NCBI GenBank assembly: GCA_016293065.1
Contig: JAEDEY010000015.1
Coordinates: 1-34,588 of the forward strand
Length of the DNA stretch: 34,588 nt
Origin: Bacteroidales bacterium
GTDB lineage: Bacteria > Bacteroidota > Bacteroidia > Bacteroidales > UBA3663
Direction: 5' to 3'
The notes under the pieces are model-generated. The model was not told where the DNA came from. It did not search any database and worked only from the letters and a program-made list of their open reading frames with translations. Shown here one piece after another: positions 31,938 to 34,588 of the stretch (positions are counted from its first letter, which is position 1; each line of letters starts with the position of its first letter). A program made the translations under genes and the position numbers.

Positions 31938-34241
31938 ATGAAAAGAGTCTTGAGCCTTACGTGCTCCATTGCCTTGTTTTGCAGCTGTTCGACCCAGCCC
32001 GAGCAACGCGATTATCTCCAGTATGTCAACACAATGATTGGCACCGGAGCTCACTATTCTGCTGAGAATGCGGAATATCTCGGTGGTGTCACACGCAAGC
32101 AGAAACCTGTGCGCACTAGCAAGAAAGGCGATATGGGCGGTTACGATCAGGCTCACGACCCTGCTCAGCTGATACCTGCAGTCCTGATGCCCCATGGCAT
32201 GACATTCTGGACACCACAGACAGCCGACACCGAGCAGAAAGGCATTGCACCTTATTACTATGCCGACGACGAGATACAAGGCTTCCGTGGTTCTCACTGG
32301 ATTGTGGGTGGCATGACTCAAGACTATGGCTCTATGACCATTATGCCACAGTTTGGCTCTCTGACTGGCGACCCACTCGACCGAGGTTCAAAATTCTCTC
32401 ACCAGTACGAGGTATCGACTCCTGCCTACTACTCTGTCGAGCTCGAACGCTACGGCATCCGAGCAGAGATGACAGCCACAAGCCGCACTGCCCTCTTCCG
32501 TTTTACTTTTGCCAACGATGGCATCGGCTATATCACCGTCAATGCCAATTCCGATGAAGCCATGGGTTCGCTTCAATGCGATGCTGCCAACGGCATCATC
32601 ACTGGCTCCAATCCTGCCCACCGCATCTATCAGGGATTGGGTCAATACACCGGGTTCGATGGACATTTCGTGGTCGAAGTCCTGAACAAGGAGATAGCTG
32701 ACTATGGCACTTACAACCCAGAAGGCATATACGCAGGACGTGACACCATCACTGGCACTATGAGTACAGGTGGAGCATATCTGCAGTTTGATGTCAAGGC
32801 TGGCGAAACGGTCTATGTCCGTGCTGCCACATCTTTCACAAGCATCGAGAAAGCCAAGCTTAACCTATTGACTGAATGTCCCGACTGCGATTTCGACAAG
32901 ATGCGAAGCAGTCTTGAGGCAACATGGCAGCAGACTCTCTCGGCTATCGAAGTAGAGAGCGATGACCCTGAGCTGCTCACCAATTTCTATACTTCGCTCT
33001 ATCATGCTTCGTTCCTCCCTCGCGAGTTCAACGATGTCGATGGCAGCTATCCAAGCTATGCTGGCAATGACTCGACTGCTCACACCTCTGGCACATATTA
33101 CGACGACTACAGCATGTGGGACACCTATCGTGCCCTTCATCCGCTGAAGTGTCTTATCGATCCCGAACGTGCTGGCGACATGATCCAGTCGCTCCTCGAC
33201 AAGTACGATCAGGGCGGCTGGCTGCCTATCTTCCCTTGCTGGAACAGCTACACAAGCGAGATGATTGGCGACCATTGCGCTTCGCTCATTGCCGATGCTT
33301 ACTTCAAGGGTGTCAGAAATTTCGACATCGACAAGGCATACGAGGCTCTTTACAAGAATGCCTTCACTCTGCCTGAGACCTTTGAGGAATATGCCGAAGG
33401 CAAGGGTCGTCGTGCGCTCAATTCTTATATGCTCTACGGCTATATCCCTGTGCAAGACCCTGTTGCCGATGCCTATCACAAGGCCGAACAGACCTCTCGC
33501 ACTCTCGAATATGCCTACGACGATTTCGTCTTTGCCCGTTTTGCTCAAGCTCTCGGACACGACGATGTGGCGAAGCAGCTTTTCGACCGAAGCCAGAACT
33601 ACCGCAATGTCATCAATCCTGCGACAGGTTGGGCAGATGGTCGAAACGACGACGGCTCTTTCCTCAACTCCGACCCATGGAGCTTCCAGAAGTTCATCTG
33701 CGAGGGTCAGCCTTGTCATTACACATGGTATGTGCCTCACGACATAGCTGGGCTGATGGAGCTGATGGGTGGCGAAGAGATCTTTGTCACAAAGCTTGAT
33801 TCGCTCTTCGAGACTGGTCATTACTGGCACGGCAATGAGCCAAGCCACCAGATATGCTATCTCTACGACTATACAAGTCAGCCAGAGAAAACACAGAAGC
33901 ATGTGCGTGAGACAATGAAGACACAATATGCAGCATCGCACGACGGACTGGCTGGCAACGACGATGCAGGTCAGATGTCGGCTTGGTACATCTTCTCTGC
34001 CCTCGGCTTCTACCCAGTATGCCCTGGCACTCCCGAATATGCCATCGGTAGTCCTGTCTTCAACAAGGCGGTCATCCACCTGCCTTCGGGTCGCGACTTC
34101 ACCATCATAGCCGACAATGCTTCTGCTGAAAACATCTACATCAAGCAAGTCACCCTCAACGGCAAGCCTCTCGACCGTATGTTCATTTCTCATGATGACA
34201 TCGCCAATGGCGGCACTCTGCATTGCGTGATGGGCAAATAG
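31938..34241 (+). CDS. GH92 alpha-mannosidase, lipoprotein
   Basis: A 767-residue exo-alpha-mannosidase. The start MKRVLSLTCSIALFCSC gives a lipobox at Cys17, with no acidic surface-export tail, so it is probably periplasm-facing. The N-terminal beta-sandwich (about 25-290) opens with YLQYVNTMIGTGAH and includes FRGSHWIVGG. The helical catalytic domain contains DDYSMWDTYRALHPL, EGQPCHYTWYVPHD (Glu589, predicted general acid), GNEPSHQICYLYDY and NDDAGQMSAWYIFSALGFYPVCPG (Asp675/Asp676, predicted base), all GH92 landmarks. Size is normal. The Cys593 position is Trp in many members, which may affect specificity. No SusCD genes accompany it; it follows a glycosyltransferase/LAB_N pair. Confidence 0.93.
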   Translation: MKRVLSLTCSIALFCSCSTQPEQRDYLQYVNTMIGTGAHYSAENAEYLGGVTRKQKPVRTSKKGDMGGYDQAHDPAQLIPAVLMPHGMTFWTPQTADTEQKGIAPYYYADDEIQGFRGSHWIVGGMTQDYGSMTIMPQFGSLTGDPLDRGSKFSHQYEVSTPAYYSVELERYGIRAEMTATSRTALFRFTFANDGIGYITVNANSDEAMGSLQCDAANGIITGSNPAHRIYQGLGQYTGFDGHFVVEVLNKEIADYGTYNPEGIYAGRDTITGTMSTGGAYLQFDVKAGETVYVRAATSFTSIEKAKLNLLTECPDCDFDKMRSSLEATWQQTLSAIEVESDDPELLTNFYTSLYHASFLPREFNDVDGSYPSYAGNDSTAHTSGTYYDDYSMWDTYRALHPLKCLIDPERAGDMIQSLLDKYDQGGWLPIFPCWNSYTSEMIGDHCASLIADAYFKGVRNFDIDKAYEALYKNAFTLPETFEEYAEGKGRRALNSYMLYGYIPVQDPVADAYHKAEQTSRTLEYAYDDFVFARFAQALGHDDVAKQLFDRSQNYRNVINPATGWADGRNDDGSFLNSDPWSFQKFICEGQPCHYTWYVPHDIAGLMELMGGEEIFVTKLDSLFETGHYWHGNEPSHQICYLYDYTSQPEKTQKHVRETMKTQYAASHDGLAGNDDAGQMSAWYIFSALGFYPVCPGTPEYAIGSPVFNKAVIHLPSGRDFTIIADNASAENIYIKQVTLNGKPLDRMFISHDDIANGGTLHCVMGK

Positions 34242-34310
34242 TTGCTGGAGTAATCGCACATAAAGGCATGTCAAATCTATTCCGCAACGCAAGAATATTC
34301 AGTAACAAAT

Positions 34311-34588
34311 ATGCAAAAATTCGTAATAACTAAAGAAGGAGAATTGCGCTTCGGTGACGTTCGTCTGCACAAGGACCTGCTACCTTGGGGCGAAGACGAG
34401 TGTTTTGGTGGCGGGTTCTGGAAAGTAGAAGCCTGTAGCATAAGCCTCTATGGCCGTTCATTCGACTTTGGCGCACCTGATTTCAGCCATGTGCGCAGGA
34501 TTGACTGGACAGGCATCGGAGGCAAGCCCTCTTCCCTAATCTACTATCCTAACTACCCTGATCTGGATAACGCAGAACATGTTTTTGC
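34311..34588 (+). CDS. Conserved hypothetical protein, 5' part only
   Basis: An ATG at 34311, 69 bp after the GH92 stop, opens a frame that runs off the window after 92 codons. The N-terminus begins MQKFVITKEGELRFGDVRLH and continues with LLPWGEDECFGGGFWKVE and SFDFGAPDFSHVRRIDWTG. It has no signal peptide. I recognise the style of a Bacteroidales-conserved protein of unknown function but cannot name it. It is probably in the same transcript as GH92, since no terminator is visible between them. Confidence 0.75.
   Translation, partial: MQKFVITKEGELRFGDVRLHKDLLPWGEDECFGGGFWKVEACSISLYGRSFDFGAPDFSHVRRIDWTGIGGKPSSLIYYPNYPDLDNAEHVF

Noticed and set aside
32865..34292. A 475-codon minus-strand open frame opposite the GH92 gene
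   Set aside because: It has odd composition (Val-, Ile- and Arg-rich) with no motif, and the sense-strand GH92 protein is unmistakable.

Overview
The window looks like core chromosome of a member of the Bacteroidales, probably Prevotella-like. The evidence is the gene content (a CarboxypepD_reg/beta-barrel outer-membrane protein, a DUF3256 protein, a PASTA-rluD-ddl cluster, GH92, kdsC-maf order), the lack of Shine-Dalgarno sequences, and promoters of the Bacteroidetes type (TTTG, 20 bp, TAnnTTTG). At eight places the two boxes are exactly 20 bp apart, usually in divergent intergenic regions. I saw no prophage, insertion sequence, CRISPR array, rRNA or tRNA. The genus is a guess from protein style.

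Layout. 1-1227: divergent pair of a free-methionine-(R)-sulfoxide reductase (cut by the window edge) and a HAD phosphatase. 1228-4785: an outer-membrane beta-barrel protein preceded by an array of about 20-bp direct repeats, facing a fimbrillin-like lipoprotein. 4950-7819 (minus): a FadL-like outer-membrane protein and a TPR protein ending in a strong terminator. 7972-11841 (minus): guaA and a large secreted TPR protein. 11997-13292: an AmpG/PAT-like MFS transporter. 13293-13495: A-tract-rich DNA, a promoter and a terminator that together define a candidate RNA of about 70 nt. 13494-18310 (minus): a probable operon of ilvE, kdsC, maf, a DUF4369-like lipoprotein, ruvC, a MazG-like gene and an alpha/beta hydrolase. 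18456-20320: rplY with a 131-nt leader and its own terminator, then pth and an S4-domain gene. 20462-24153: CCA-adding enzyme, ruvA, a DMT transporter and a DUF3256 protein. 24150-28116 (minus): PASTA protein, rluD, ddl and an acyltransferase. 28272-34588: a coiled-coil membrane protein, YihY, a family 2 glycosyltransferase, a LAB_N membrane protein, a GH92 mannosidase and a partial conserved gene, so tightly packed that they are probably one operon.

Most genes are housekeeping: nucleotide synthesis, tRNA and ribosome function, Holliday-junction processing, and envelope building (KDO, D-Ala-D-Ala, phospholipid, glycolipid). The least explained parts are non-coding: the repeat array at 1252-1360, whose units resemble sites of LytTR-family regulators such as AlgR; the candidate small RNA at 13427-13495 with its curved-DNA-like upstream region; the long rplY leader; and the hairpin plus seven-codon ORF in front of the CCA-adding enzyme gene.
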